NCBI RefSeq assembly: GCF_030253575.1
Contig: NC_080557.1
Location: 45,522,501-45,586,500, forward strand
DNA: 64,000 bases
Origin: Rhododendron vialii
Lineage: Eukaryota; Streptophyta; Magnoliopsida; Ericales; Ericaceae
Direction: 5' to 3'
Shown: positions 38,401-50,638 of the stretch, piece by piece
Layout: each line of letters begins with the position of its first letter
Numbering within the stretch: the first letter of the stretch is position 1
Made by a program: the position numbers and the translations under genes
The notes under the pieces: model-generated
Told to the model about the DNA's origin: nothing
What the model saw: the letters and a program-made list of their open reading frames with translations, nothing else
Database searches by the model: none

Positions 38401-41400
38401 TAGAAAGATGCGGACAACATTCTTTAGCTCAACATAGGCAGGCCATAACCACTTACATCCCTTTTTCTTTTTCGATTTTTTCCCAATCGCAGTACCGACC
38501 TTTAGAAGTATAACGTTATTATTTTCGCTAATACCTTGAATCTTTCTTAATTGGCAGTGCTTTGTTTTTCTCTCTTTTCCTTTTTATAAAGTTTTCTATA
38601 GTTTCTTTAGATTACACGGAGAGCTTGAAAGATATAGTTCGCTTAGTTTACAAGAAGAGAGAACTTGAAATAGAGCCTCTTTATAAGGAAATACAGCCAA
38701 AGCCTTGCAGGTCCTACGGAACTAAAATTGTTGTACAAAAATATGCTATATCAAAATGGAAGTTAGGGTTTTGACGAATTTGGGCATAGGGTTTTAAACT
38801 ACAACCACTTCAAACCTCTATGTACACAAGACATATAGCAGTCTGAGGGCTACCTTATCAAAAGAAGAATCTGGTTCTTTTCCAGTCAGTGAATAGGTGC
38901 CAGATCCAATCCTATCAACAGATTGCTCAACACTGCCTTCACTAATTTCATTCCTGCGCCAAATTGCCTCAAATAAGTTTTTTTTGTTTGTAGAGAGAGA
39001 GAGAGAGAGAGAGAGAGATTAAATGTATTATAAACTTCAATTCAGAAGGTTGTGCTGGGCATTTACTAATTGTACTTTATGAGAGGGGGGGGGGGGGGGG
39101 GGGGGGGGGGTTCAGCTTACCTTCGAACCTTAAGTTCTTCCATGCACTCCATCAATTTGTTGTGCCTAAACATAGAGAGGTCTTTGTTTAGTTAATCACA
39201 GGACATGGAACTCATCAATTTTCATCTTACGAATCACAAGATTATATACCCTTTGGAAAGAAACCTTGCCGCCTTAACATTAGAAGGGTTCTCCAGCCAT
39301 TTACTGTACTTGATGAAGCTCTGGATCCAATAAGAGCAAACATCTAACAATTGGGGGATGGCTTCAGCATTTGGAGGACCTTCATATGTACTTTTGTGGC
39401 CATGAGAGCGTTTTGAGGTGCTCGTAATGCCTGGATAAAAAGGAAGCCACTCCATCTCTTCACAAACTACCTATTATATGAACGTACTTCTCAGATTGAA
39501 AACAAAAGTATCTTGCCAAATGAATTTGAAGTTTAGAGAAACTGACCTCGACATACAGTTGATAAGAACTTATTGAGGAAAGCTGAGGATAATATAATAC
39601 ACTGCCCCCAATAAGGTATCTGCTTTAAGGAGACAATGACTATTATATTCGAAATAGTATGCAGTGAAAATACTAACCAAGCCAACTGAAAATTAACATG
39701 AGAACTTGTACCTTAAGAAGCCTTCAATAGGTTCATTGACAACTTCAAAGCCATTTGCAGAAAGAAATGATTTAGTGCTTCTCCCCAAGGCAATGAAGAA
39801 TCCAAATATAGCCAAATCCCTTTCCAACACCTTCGATATCATCAAACACCACAAACAATTATACAGGTAAATGCTTAGTTAACAGAAAACTATTAAGCCA
39901 AACCGTTCGTCTCCAGACTAGCTAATATGATTCACATGTTACAAAGTGTTCCTAGAGTATCTCTATCAACCAACCACAAGAAGATGCCAAACCATAAAGC
40001 ATGAGAAGAAAAGTTGGAAAAAGTACAAAGTTCACAAGGGGCTCATTACAACCTTTTGTTATCAAGTTAGTATTTTGAGTCTTACAGTATCAGAATTATT
40101 CCAACTGGACCAAAAAAAGTTATTTCATTTAAGTTCCAAAATCAATAGGATTCCAGTTATATAAATATTTGCTAAACATGTTGTGGATTATGGGCTATAG
40201 GTTGTATCAAAAGTCTAGATACACTTGGGAACCCAGATAGTCACCCTCTCCAATACAGAAAAGTTATGCAAAAGTTTTTGACTCTGAATGAGTGATTTTA
40301 TTTTATTTTGACAAGTATGAATGCGTGATTTTAATTAACCATCAGAATCTTCTTCTTGGTCTCTGACTCTCACAAATACTAAGTCTCAGTGATTATAGTT
40401 CACATCCCCGAAAGTGGCAATGTTTTATCATCAAAACCTCATAATTTATCCTCTAATGTTTGTGCTTCAATTCAAACCAAAAGGCTGAAAAAGTACATTG
40501 TCCCATCATCCAAGCACCAGCCTTTAAAACTAAGTCAATTCTGCCCTTTCCATCAACAAAATAGCGATCACTCAGATACACTAAAAAAATCTTGGAACTA
40601 CAACCTCCTAAAGCAACTGAAAGAAAATTTGACTCTCTAAACCTGTCCAACACTGCCAGTCAGCCCCTCTCAACATGGAGGGTATTGTACTATTAGTATC
40701 GACCTTAAGGTACAGACAAGAACAAGCCAAGTAACTGAAGCTCTGTTAGCGGTAATCAAAAGAAGGATTTGGCTTCCAGCAAAGCAAATTATAGTTGCTT
40801 GAAGGAAACTATATCCGTAGCTCTAGGACTAGAATCAAAGACTTGAGGACTATAACATACACACTATGACACTACTTTTAAACAAGTAATGCTTGAAACC
40901 ACAACACATAAGCAAGCCATCTTCGGCATGAGTTTACACCATTAGTACTAATTCCAGCATCCTCAATTTAACATTATCGACTATTTTCTGATATGTTAAA
41001 GCATCTCATTTTTGTTGCTAATTTAATTACTCTTTCACATGCTAAATTATTTTGCTTCAGAAGGTGAGGAGGGCACAGGGAAGACAGCTCATATCCTGGG
41101 CACCTCACATGTCTACAATAGATTTAACCTCTAAACTAGAAAACAGACCTATATGACCACTTAAACTTTCCAATCAATGGAACACCTATTCAGAAGTAAA
41201 ATGCCTACAGGTTGTATTGAGTTAAGTGTTACATGATTGAGAAATGCATTACTGCTGACCTCAATGCTTTCACATGTTGTGAGTCTTGACCATATTCTCT
41301 CTCTATCTATAGCTCGCTGCAGCTGTTTCTGTACTAGACTCACCCAGAATAGAACCTCTTCCATTCCCCCATCATTTCCCACTCTACATGCAGCAGCTCG

Positions 41401-44400
41401 AGGACCAAAATGAACAAGAAATTCTCTGTGTAGACCAATATCCTTTACGGAACGATAAGTTTGGCGTATAGGAATGAAATCAACCAGCATGTCCATCAAT
41501 CTACCAGTTATATCAGGTATCATGGAGAAGAACTGTGAGCATGACACTTTTGTTGGACCAAGCTTTGTGATTGCTGCAATGCAACTCAGTGCCAGCATGA
41601 TGAGTGTTATATCCTTTGCATTGCCTGGACCAACGCAGCTTCCATTACCAGACCTGGGAAACAAACAGAACAAATATGCAACTTAAGATTACCAGGCAAT
41701 CTATAGACAATATTTGTTGGAAAGTGACTAAAATTCCTATATTAAATCGGTTTAGGCTTAGGCCCCGTTCCGCTTTCTTTCTAAACCTTCTTTTTCAAAA
41801 AGAAGGTAATTTTAAACTCAAATATAACGAAAATGAAAAATAATATTTCAAATTTCTTTTGCACCGTTTAAAAGATCTCAATGAGATCTATCAAACAAGA
41901 TCCATATTGGTAGGAAAATTATTTGCGTAACCACATGATTTTTTAGTTTGAAATTACCTTCCTTTTCTAAAAGTTCTTTTTTTTAAAAACCAGAACGGGA
42001 CCTTATGTGACTAGAATTCCTATGCTAAGTCAGTTTAGGTGTTTTCCTATAAATAGGGACCTTGGGGGTTGCTACGGTATATGGTTCTTTTGTTCAAGGG
42101 CTTAGATATTAGGGTTTTGTTCATCTCTTTGGGTTCCACTAGAGATTTGTCCCTAGATATCTGTTTGGTGCTTCATTGAGAGTTACGGGTATAGCCGACT
42201 CTTTGTTTCTCCCCCCGTTTATAGTAAATCTTCTTGCTCTTCTCCCCGTGGAGTACGTTCTTGCTTTGTGCTTGAGCGGAACCACATATATCTTTGTGTT
42301 CTTGTTTATCGCTTGTTGATTTGTTATATTCTCAATTTTGTGTTCGGCACAACAAATGTTCAATAACATGGAGTTGGCTACATACATAGAAGTTGCCGCA
42401 ATAAAGCAGATATCACTTTCAAAATAATTGACAAAACTAGCCACCACTGTCGGGACTTGCTCAGACCAAAACCATTCAGAAGCTTCCGGTTGCTTGGTTG
42501 ATAGTTTCTCACTTATTACACTTTCCAGAGGACCAGATTGCCGTAACAAACTGCAGTAATCAAATGGTTAGACCACCTCAAAAAGCCAATCTCAAGAGGA
42601 AGCAACACAGATAATGAACTAAAAAAAGTACACAACTAGCATTAATGAAAAATGGAATTAACAACTCCACTTAAGAAAAGAGACCCTGGAGAAAATTAGA
42701 GATCATTGAAAATGAACAAGTAGCCACTCAGTCACATAATTTGTATGGCTTATAGCCATCTTGTAAATCATTTCCTTTGTTTGACAGGTTCACAGAAAAC
42801 CACCCTGAGAGAATCGGAACATTCATCCATCCTGTTTTAAAGTACACAATTAGAATTTCAGAACATGATAGGCCCGTCCAAGGAACGTTATAAGCCCATC
42901 CAAAACGAAATGAGACTAAAACATCCACAGATATGAAATATCAGCCATTTCCCTTTGCTTGAATGTTGTCGTGGATCATATATAATCTGAAAGCAAAAAG
43001 GGCCAATTCTTATCCCAACTATCCAGATTTATGACTAGAATCAAGATAAAATATTAATGGTGTGAATAATTTATTTATAAATTAACTCTAGTAGAAACAT
43101 TATACTTGCAATAAGGTAAACATGTAGAATGAAATTCTGATGGTGGTAGGTGCACAACCATGTATCTACATAACTCTCTCTCCCATAGTGATTCCATCTT
43201 GTTCCTCGGCAATAATCTCAAATACCTTTTTCTATGTTTAGATAAAGCACATTGTGAAACATGCCCATAGAAGTTAAATGCATAAATTTAATGATATGAC
43301 TGCCCGAAGGGTTATACAGTTTGAGCTCCTCAGCTTCAGCTATAAGATAAAAATAATGATCCCTCCCTCCCTCTCAAAACCAGCTACATTACCATATTTC
43401 ATTTTAATTAGAACACAAATTTTTTTACCTCCTTTGGACAAAAACATTTATATCTCTGTCTCGTTCATCTCCTCGAGATGAAATCTCGCTTGCTGCTTGG
43501 AGTAGGGCATACACAGAAGCCTGAAAAAAATCTATAGCCAATATTAACCAAGTTGGGCATGAACAAGCGTTCAAGAACTGATTATTCACAACTCAAGTCA
43601 AAACCTCAGCATAATGACTCGGAATTCATACTCCGAAGCACGCTTTGCCAAAACATCATAAAAGTTCTTAAATCAAAAGTTCCCATGATTCCCCAGAGTA
43701 GCAAAGTAAGAATGTAGATACCTTCTGGATAGAATATTACAAGCTCATAAAGAAAAACAAGTATGCCGTAAGTAGTGAAGAAAGGTTGTAACTTGTCAGT
43801 TTTTCTTTTTGGTAATAAGTAAAAGTTGTAACTATGCCAAGTCCACTTGCGAGAGGATCACTAAATCACAATTCAGAATCTTTATGTGTATATCCATCAT
43901 CAAGATTCAACAAGAACAATCAAAGAAGCCATGAGAACACATTTGCTGGCCTGAAATAGTATATTGTGTAGTAACTCGATGCCTGAAAACAATTTGGATA
44001 GGACACCAGTCACACCACAAGTACGAGTTGGGTATGGGTTTCCTATTGCAGGTAAGTATCCTACTATCCCTAAACTGTCTCTTCTCTAGTTCTTCTTGAC
44101 AATATCTCTTTTTCAAAAGCATGGAAGACAACTACTAAAAATATGAGTAACAACCTATGAAGAACCGACACTCCTAGAGGTTGCCGTAACCACGTATTGG
44201 ACACAGAGACATGCGAGGACACGTATGAAACACGCCACATGGCATGTCCCTTATATTAAATTAACTTTTGGAGGGGGACACGGCAGGGACACATTCGGGG
44301 ACACGGCGAGGGTAGAAGTGTAATATTATTTTCTTTTTTCGAGGTTAAAAATGTTATTAATCAAATGTTTGGGTTTTAGTGTAATCAAACCTATATAAAC

Positions 44401-44436
44401 AATCCTAAATGATCAATAAACAATCAGATATTAGTG

Positions 44437-44475
<39 letters not shown>

Positions 44476-45809
44476 GAATTTCCGTGTCCATATCCGTTAG
44501 GTAACAACAGTGCGGATATGCACTTTGTGCATGAGTGAAATAGAGACAAGACTTGGAACATTCAGCATTCACACCAACTCCAATGAAAATTTTCGTGACA
44601 AACCTGATAAGATAGTGCCTTCACCCATGCATTTTGGTCTACACCAAGCCATGCAGTAGAGAACCAGGAATTTCTTAATAATGAGATCTGTTCCTTAATT
44701 TCCAATTCAAACACCCTAGCGGCATCATGTAACAATTGAACAAGGCCATCACTATAATCATTACTTGGCAGTGATTGATCAAGCTTGGCCCTTGTTTCAT
44801 CAACACCCCTGCTACGACTTGATGGGGGACTTCCATTGACAGTAACACCGTCCTCAGCAGTGGCAAAGGGAAGGAAATGTCCTCCCCTCGATTTATAGGA
44901 GGTTGACCGAGTTTTCCGAAAATTCAACAATCTGCAGCTTAGGTTTAAATTACTGTGAACTGAAGAAGAAAGCTTTATACGGCATCTTTTCTTTGAATGA
45001 CCCCAGTTGAACAGTAGACAATCCAAGTCAACCACCTTTTTGTTGGAAAAACAGGTTCTAGTTGGTTCTCGTGAGAGCAATCCATTTGAAGAACTGCAAA
45101 TATAGAGTTCCAGAATGAGCTCCATACAGAGACACAAATATTATACCACGATTATGTGAAGTTTATAGTTGCATGACATGTAGAACTATCGATAATTGGG
45201 TTATCTACATGCATGATTTTCTCGTTAATTGAGAATCTGGTTTCACCATTTTTAGTTGGTCAATACAAAAAGATCAACTTAGCAGCATCACGTAAACATT
45301 GGGGTTATCTACAGGCATGATAAGGAATGCTTATCAAGTCACAATTCAGTCAACAACCCCGGTAAACTACACCCAAATTCAGTGGCAGACAGAAGGGGGT
45401 GCCCCAGCCCCTGCACGACTTCAAATGTTTTCACATATTATACTAGTTTTTTTAGGTTAATTTAGGAAATTTCTTTAGGATTGGCCCCTGCAAGTCTTTG
45501 GGTTAAAAATTCTTCTTAAAATTCTTATGTGAGGAAAAAATTCCTGTAATTTCAAGTTACGCACATACACACAATCTCTCCCTTTCCTCAGACCTCATAA
45601 GTAGCACTATATACATATGAAATATGTTTCCCGTATAGTTTGGGCCCGTGCTGGACACAAATCCTATGTCCACCACCGCCAACACTTCAACCAACAACCC
45701 AGGTAAACTAAACTAATCTTATTCAGCCAAACAAGACTATACAAATAATCATACACACAAGAATCACAATTTAACCTAGCACACTCGGCAACAAGAAGAA
45801 CTCTTCAAA

Positions 45810-45848
<39 letters not shown>

Positions 45849-45909
45849 TAGACATAAACCTCGAGTTTACAAAGCTACGGTGTTGATGATGATGCAACTT
45901 GAGCGACAT
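32499..45909 (-). CDS. LETM1-like protein, predicted plastid-targeted
   Basis: Orthologue of plant LETM1-like proteins (Arabidopsis At3g11560 type, from memory); biochemical role not established. Eighteen exons: 45860-45909, 44604-45093, 43429-43520, 42386-42550, 41260-41653, 39712-39830, 39547-39619, 39250-39470, 39121-39165, 38854-38953, 37660-37851, 36318-36400, 36099-36180, 35090-35239, 34186-34308, 33712-33882, 32726-32785 and 32499-32612. All phases fit: 2724 nt, 907 residues. The N-terminus (MSLKLHHHQHRSF, then Ser/Arg-rich) looks like an organelle transit peptide. A helical middle (DAARVFELEIKEQISLL, EFLVHFGPRAAACRV, WLPFYPG) is followed by coiled-coil exons (VEEALLRLEELLQEL, FELLRNELIELEKRV). 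The C-terminus (VVPIGFLMLLPVTAVGH, IPSTYGPERL) resembles the LETM1 ribosome-binding domain with a hydrophobic segment. Introns carry a solo LTR, microsatellites and small duplications. Confidence 0.92.
33985..34130. repeat. Imperfect short duplication in a LETM1-like intron
   Basis: Two related copies, near 33990-34035 and 34080-34125, share aacccrtcaatgtgatg and tatgaaacattaaa. Confidence 0.6.
37334..37427. repeat. About 47-bp tandem duplication in a LETM1-like intron
   Basis: Two adjacent copies sharing acaaaaattagtcaatgctt and gaagctatgagtgtattat, with a single C/T difference. Recent duplication inside an intron. Confidence 0.8.
38993..39018. repeat. (AG)n microsatellite in a LETM1-like intron
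   Basis: About 13 AG dinucleotides in the intron between exons 38854-38953 and 39121-39165. Confidence 0.85.
39085..39110. repeat. 26-base G homopolymer next to a splice donor
   Basis: An unbroken G run (C on the coding strand) that begins 10 bases inside the intron after the donor of exon 39121-39165. The length may be affected by sequencing. Confidence 0.85.
41715..42354 (+). mobile_element. Solo LTR in a LETM1-like intron, with a nested MITE
   Basis: Begins TGTTGG and ends GCACAACA, the paired TGTTG...CAACA ends of an LTR. It has a plus-strand TATA-like cctataaatagg near 42048. Flanks are aatatt and aatgtt, one mismatch from a 6-bp match, so a target duplication is only suggestive. A Tourist-like MITE (41761-42002) lies inside; words on both sides of it (gtgactaraattcctat, gtttagg) repeat at 41724 and 42008. 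Without the MITE the LTR would be about 395 bp. No internal retrotransposon region is present, so it is a solo LTR. Transcription from it would be antisense to the host gene. Confidence 0.7.
41761..42002. mobile_element. Tourist-like MITE nested in the solo LTR
   Basis: A 242-bp element with ends ggccccgttccg and the complement of ggtcccgttctg, flanked on both sides by TTA (41758-41760, 42003-42005), as in PIF/Harbinger MITEs. It contains the shared motif gatctatcaaacaagatcc. Confidence 0.85.
44439..44475. repeat. (CT)n microsatellite in a LETM1-like intron
   Basis: About 18 CT dinucleotides in the intron left of exon 43429-43520's upstream neighbour, beside a ggacacg-rich degenerate stretch at 44200-44310. 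Confidence 0.85.
45811..45845. repeat. (GA)n microsatellite beside LETM1-like exon 1
   Basis: About 17 GA dinucleotides in intron 1, some 15 bases beyond the donor of the first coding exon (CT on the coding strand). Confidence 0.85.
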
Positions 45910-46124
45910 TAAAGAGATAATAATGAGTTGAAATATCCTGAGACGCTTGGCAAGAAAATCCTGGACCGAGGCAAAATTGCTGGAAAGAAAGCCGATGCTG
46001 ACGTGGCAGCGAGGGTTTATCCGAACTCAGCACAATCAAAAGGTTTAGAGAGAGAGAGGCTATGGCGTGTTGGTGTTGAAGATTTCTTCAGTGGCGCAGA
46101 CAGCGTAATAGTACTAGTGTGTGA

Positions 46125-46179
<55 letters not shown>

Positions 46180-47186
46180 TTTGCAATGCTTGGGTATGTG
46201 GCTCTGATATCTCCGCTGTAAACGACGACAGGCAACCATACAGACAAGAGAGAGAGAGAGAGAGAGGAGAGAGAGGGAGTTTTCTCAGTTATCCGCAGAA
46301 CAAAATACTACAAAGATGGACACAATTAGAACACGCTGCAGGCTTGGGAGCCATCTCTGATGATATATCAGGTCCTGCGCTTTTGGTAAACTTGGATTAG
46401 TTTAATTACTCTTTACCCTTTACTTAGGTACAGTTGTTTAATTTTCTGCTGATGTAATATAACAGAATAAAATCTACCAAAATCTTTAGCATCCATTTTT
46501 TTTTTTACTCCATTTGCGTGTTGGCATTTAATATTTGCGGTCTACTCTCACATATATGAGATCACCAAACTAGTAGTATTATAGTAAGATTCGCTTTAGC
46601 TCAATTGTAAAATAATATTAGTACATTTTTGCTGCTGAGCTTAAGCGAATTTTAAATACCGTATCGACGTACACATGCAAGTGCACAAGTAAACAACAAT
46701 GATAAGCCTACATTCTATGTAGATTAACTCTTGCACATACATTTGTTGTACATTAAACCCTTTTAATAAAAATCCGAAACTCAACGATGAACGTTGTACA
46801 CTACTGAGAAGTGTTATTTTATTAATTCACAAACAAACTACCATGTTTGGTTTGGGTAACGAGGAGAGATAGATTAAAAAAAAAAAAGATTAAATAAATT
46901 CCGTGCGCAAGAATTTTAAAGCCCAAAATAACAAGCATCACATCAAATGGAAAGAGAGAAGACAAGTGAATGATACATTGGATGCATCATGTTCCCTGGA
47001 TTTTGTTGTATTTAGGGACATCCAGTGGTCAGGTCTTGAACTAACAAAATAAAGCGTTCAAATTTCACATCTTCATATACAAAAATATCAAAATTTAAAA
47101 TTGATGGTTTCCCCCAATTGCTTTATGAAAATAAAACCTGTTAAACAAAGGGATTATAAACTACAAAGAGGAAAGGAACCCTGTTT
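45910..47186. other. Intergenic: LETM1-like promoter side and LPA1-like 3' side
   Basis: No gene. Contains a compound (TG)n(AG)n at 46121-46175 and an (AG)n at 46246-46267, both upstream of the LETM1-like start codon, then AT-rich DNA without clear elements. Confidence 0.5.
46121..46175. repeat. Compound (TG)n(AG)n microsatellite
   Basis: A TG run followed directly by an AG run about 210-265 bp upstream of the LETM1-like start codon. Confidence 0.9.
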
Positions 47187-49939
47187 TTACAGAACTCTTC
47201 CATCCATGCCATCAAGAAGACCGGACCAAATCCCCTTTACCGGTGGTAATTGAGCGATGAAAGCATTCCACGGAGGGTAACCGACGCCACTGCCGCGAAC
47301 ACGACCATCAATGCGTAGAGATAAGTACCTGCACAATAAATAAAAAAAAGCATCCTTTCTTAGCCAAACAGTACTTAATTGCGTGAGAATACTGGGAATA
47401 CACGATATTTCAAAGATGATGCACATAAACACTCCCAAAATATATAAAGCTCATAACTGGATCTTCTGTTGTATGGACTACGGAAATAGTTCGAGGGTGC
47501 GGGTATGTGACTGGCATTCAATCCATCTTATTCCATTTCCAAGGAATGTGAAAAAAAAGAAACAAATTTCTTGTTATACTCTTTTATTTCTAGGCCAAAA
47601 TGTTGAGTACAATATGCGTCATTTCAGGCATAATACACGGGTTTCATGCACAGATATATGGTAAGCTCAGATTAGGTTGCTTGTATGTTGCACAGGCTGC
47701 CTTGTTATGCCATAATCTTACCCAAGTGTCCGGTGCACAAAATAAGCACTAAATGAACTTAGAAGAGTCCATGCAACATAATATTGGAAATGAGTGAAGC
47801 GTCCAGAAGCTACGGGGAATTAAAAGACTAAAACCGTTATTCCCTGAGCTCCCTCAGGTTAAGAAGACACAAGTAACGATTGCAGATTACTTACACAGGA
47901 GATTCAGGGGAGACATTCGCCAGTTTCTTTTGCTCATCCAACCACCTGTTGTTCACAAGACACAAAACCAAGTAGGGTGAGAGTTGCAACAAACCCAAAT
48001 GAACTGAACATACTTGCTATGCATAGCCTATTACCTGGACCACTCCATTGTATAAACAGGAACCAGCTGCCAAAGCCTCTTCCTTCTACTGGTCATCTCC
48101 TCCATCTCTTCACTCTCGTCGAATTCAAAACTAGGCGAATTCCCATCCATAGCAAAAGGCACCACAAGTACTCCTCGTTCCAAAAGTGCCTCAGTATAAG
48201 GCTCGCTTCTCATGAAACACTCGGAGATGAAAGACGCGGGGCCAGCAAGTATGACAAGGCGAGCAATCCCTCTCAAGTCGTTGACAGAAATAACCTTTTT
48301 CTCACTTACACGGAGCTTTAGATTTGAGAGGTTTTCTTCTCTTGACAGTCTAGCCAACTGAATGTTCTTAGCACTGTTTTCCCTATAATAAAGGAATGCA
48401 AAGACAGAAACTGCCCCCACATCAATGCCGAGGCCCATGAGAATGTCAGGGACTTGAGCTGCTCTTGATGAGTTTCCCAATGCACCAATAAGTTGTGAGG
48501 TGGCTATTAGTCCTCCAAGAGAACCACTTGCAATAAAAGCAAGATAGAAGAACATCCGCACAGTCCGGAAGGGAGAAAGGACTTCGCTTCGTATCTTGGC
48601 TGAAGAACTGAAGAAGAAACAAAATGATGATTACAAGGAGGGCCTCACTTGTAAAACAGAACCTGAGCGCAGAAACATTTGGGTAAAAGAAACAAAGGTC
48701 AGATACCAAGTTGGGAACTGTAATTCATCATACAGTTCCAAAGAATACACTGCTAAATCAACAGTCCCAACCTTTCAAAAACTTTCCTCAGCCATTCATA
48801 AAAGGGAAAAGAGAAATAAAAAGCATAAAAGAAGAACTTTGGATCGGAACCTATTCCCCAACGAACAAGAACACAAGGCACATCGTTTAATGCACAAATA
48901 CAATGCTGGGATAGCTATTTACCCATGAAGAAAGATGTTGGAAGGAATAAATAAGAGAATAAAAGTCTGACCTGCTTATTGAAGAAATCAACGATTTAAC
49001 ATTATACAGGGTATCATTCAGGTATCATACGACTCTTTGACCGCCATTGTGCTCGTAGCCTAACTACACCTATGCACCATTTACAACTTACAATTATTCC
49101 TATGCTAAGAAATTAAACAGACAAAACAAAGAGAAATGAAGCCAAAATACATGCACACTATTTGAGGAGCTTTATTATAGCATTCCACAGCTTTGAAAGA
49201 AAGAAGAAAAATATGCATAACATGTCCTACGGCCTTCACTGTATCTTTAGCTGAAGCTTTTAAGCCCTAAGACTCCGCAACTGATAAGGTTCTAATTTAT
49301 TAAGATATAAACCGACCCAGACTTATCATTCGACGAACATAACATAACTGAAAAGTCTTCTGAAAAACCTAAGTTACTAAGGACGCGCGGTTCTTGATAT
49401 GATAGTTTATCTCACCAATTACATCTGCAGGTATTTGAATGTTTAAGGACAGTTCTTGCACAAAGATATAACCTCATCCAAACACAATATGATCTCACCA
49501 CACACCCAGGGGTTGCCCCAGTGGTAAGGGCGAATGACTGACTTTGGGAGAACTCCCCTTGGTAAGTGTAAGTGGGGAGCCGTGACTGATGTGGCCGCGC
49601 TAGTTCCCCCGAGGTTTGGGTTGCACAGTCAGGTCCAATTGTGGCTCGGTTGTAGGGCTGTTCCTCGGTTATAAAAAAAAAAAAATTGATCTCACCAATT
49701 ACATCTGCAAGTATTTAAATGTTCGATATTCCTACACTAAATTCGAATCAACACAAAATCAAGTTGATCAGTGATTTTCGTACCTAGTTACAAGCATGCA
49801 CCATCATCCCACTTTCACTTTGTTATTTACTTGTTTTTACCATCTCTAATGCATGTACCAGCAATACTACCAAAGCGTGCAACCAATAGATTAAACACGT
49901 CGTAAAACCATAAATCGAACTAGCCAAATATTTGAAACC

Positions 49940-50002
<63 letters not shown>

Positions 50003-50256
50003 CTAATTTCTGAGGAAGGAGAGGTGGGCCTATTGGTGGCAGAGCAGGTGAGGGAAGTGGACGGTGGCGACGGCCATGTCCAACGCGGCGGCGGGGGAAA
50101 TGAGGCATCGGCGGAAGAGGAAGTGAATAAAGGCCGGTGATTCAACTGCAAATCGTGACCGGGGGTTTGGCGGGAAAAGCCCGACGGGTGGTGGTTGTTC
50201 CTGGGATGAAGCTGAGAGCACCAGATTAGGTAGGATAGATTCGTCACCAAAGCCAT
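47187..50256 (-). CDS. LPA1-like protein, chloroplastic
   Basis: Member of the LOW PSII ACCUMULATION 1-like family. LPA1 itself is a thylakoid membrane protein that helps assemble photosystem II; this shorter form lacks the TPR region and its role is inferred only. Four exons, 50003-50256, 48035-48607, 47895-47945 and 47187-47328, give 339 residues. The N-terminus (MALVTNLSYL, then His/Ser/Pro-rich) looks like a transit peptide. Conserved part: KIRSEVLSPFRTVRMFFYL, two hydrophobic segments (MFFYLAFIASGSLGGLIA and MGLGIDVGAVSVFAFLYY), LARLSREENLSNLKLRV, and a strongly conserved C-terminus (GYPPWNAFIAQLPPVKG, GLLDGMDGRVL). Intron 1 starts GTCCTCTCTC and runs at once into a long CT repeat. Related to Arabidopsis At4g28740 from memory. 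Confidence 0.93.
49412..49735. repeat. Short direct repeat around the SINE
   Basis: The stretch ctcaccaattacatctgca followed by gtatttraatgtt occurs at 49413-49446 and again at 49691-49724, on either side of the SINE. The insertion target therefore resembled a nearby sequence. Confidence 0.7.
49501..49686 (+). mobile_element. tRNA-derived SINE with target duplication
   Basis: Box-A-like gttgccccagtggtaagg near the 5' end, GC-rich body and a 3' poly(A) run at 49673-49685. The identical 11-bp word tgatctcacca flanks it (49490-49500 and 49687-49697). It lies in intron 1 of the LPA1-like gene. A box-B-like element (ggtttgggttgcac) is present but diverged. Confidence 0.82.
49945..49999. repeat. 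(GA)n microsatellite adjoining a splice donor
   Basis: About 27 GA dinucleotides (CT on the coding strand) starting within a few bases of the LPA1-like exon 1 donor at 50002. Confidence 0.9.
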
Positions 50257-50460
50257 GGCCGCCGTTCTTTTTGAGCTCCAAGAACTGTCCCAAGGAGTTG
50301 TGCTAACATGAGCCCCGGTGCGTTTTCTCTCTCTGCAGTTTGGATTTTCGGTTGATCCTCATACAACCACGTTGCTCTATTCCTACAGCAATGTTTTGTC
50401 TTTTCCCACCATTTTCCCTTCTTTTTATATTTTATTAAGAAGTTTCTGAAATTTTTTGAG

Positions 50461-50638
50461 CAATGTTCTAAATGTCGTTAAAACACTAGTCGGGCCAAAA
50501 AAAATACGTCTAGTGTCTCGGCACCTGCCTAAGCGCCCAAGCAGGGACTAGATGTCAAATAGTCGGCTGCCTAATCTAAGCACTGAACCACCGCATAGTG
50601 CCTAGGCGAGGAGTAGTCGGCCGACTTTTAAAACATTG
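50461..50638. mobile_element. hAT-like MITE
   Basis: A 178-bp element with inverted ends caatgttctaaa and the complement of ttttaaaacattg, flanked by 8-bp words tttttgag and tttgtgag (7 of 8 identical), as for hAT insertions. The interior has cctaagcgccc and gcctaggcgagg, a motif of dispersed plant repeats. Confidence 0.7.

Noticed and set aside
49501..49575. tRNA gene on the plus strand
   Set aside because: Only box-A/box-B similarity; no cloverleaf closes. The poly(A) tail and target duplication identify a SINE.
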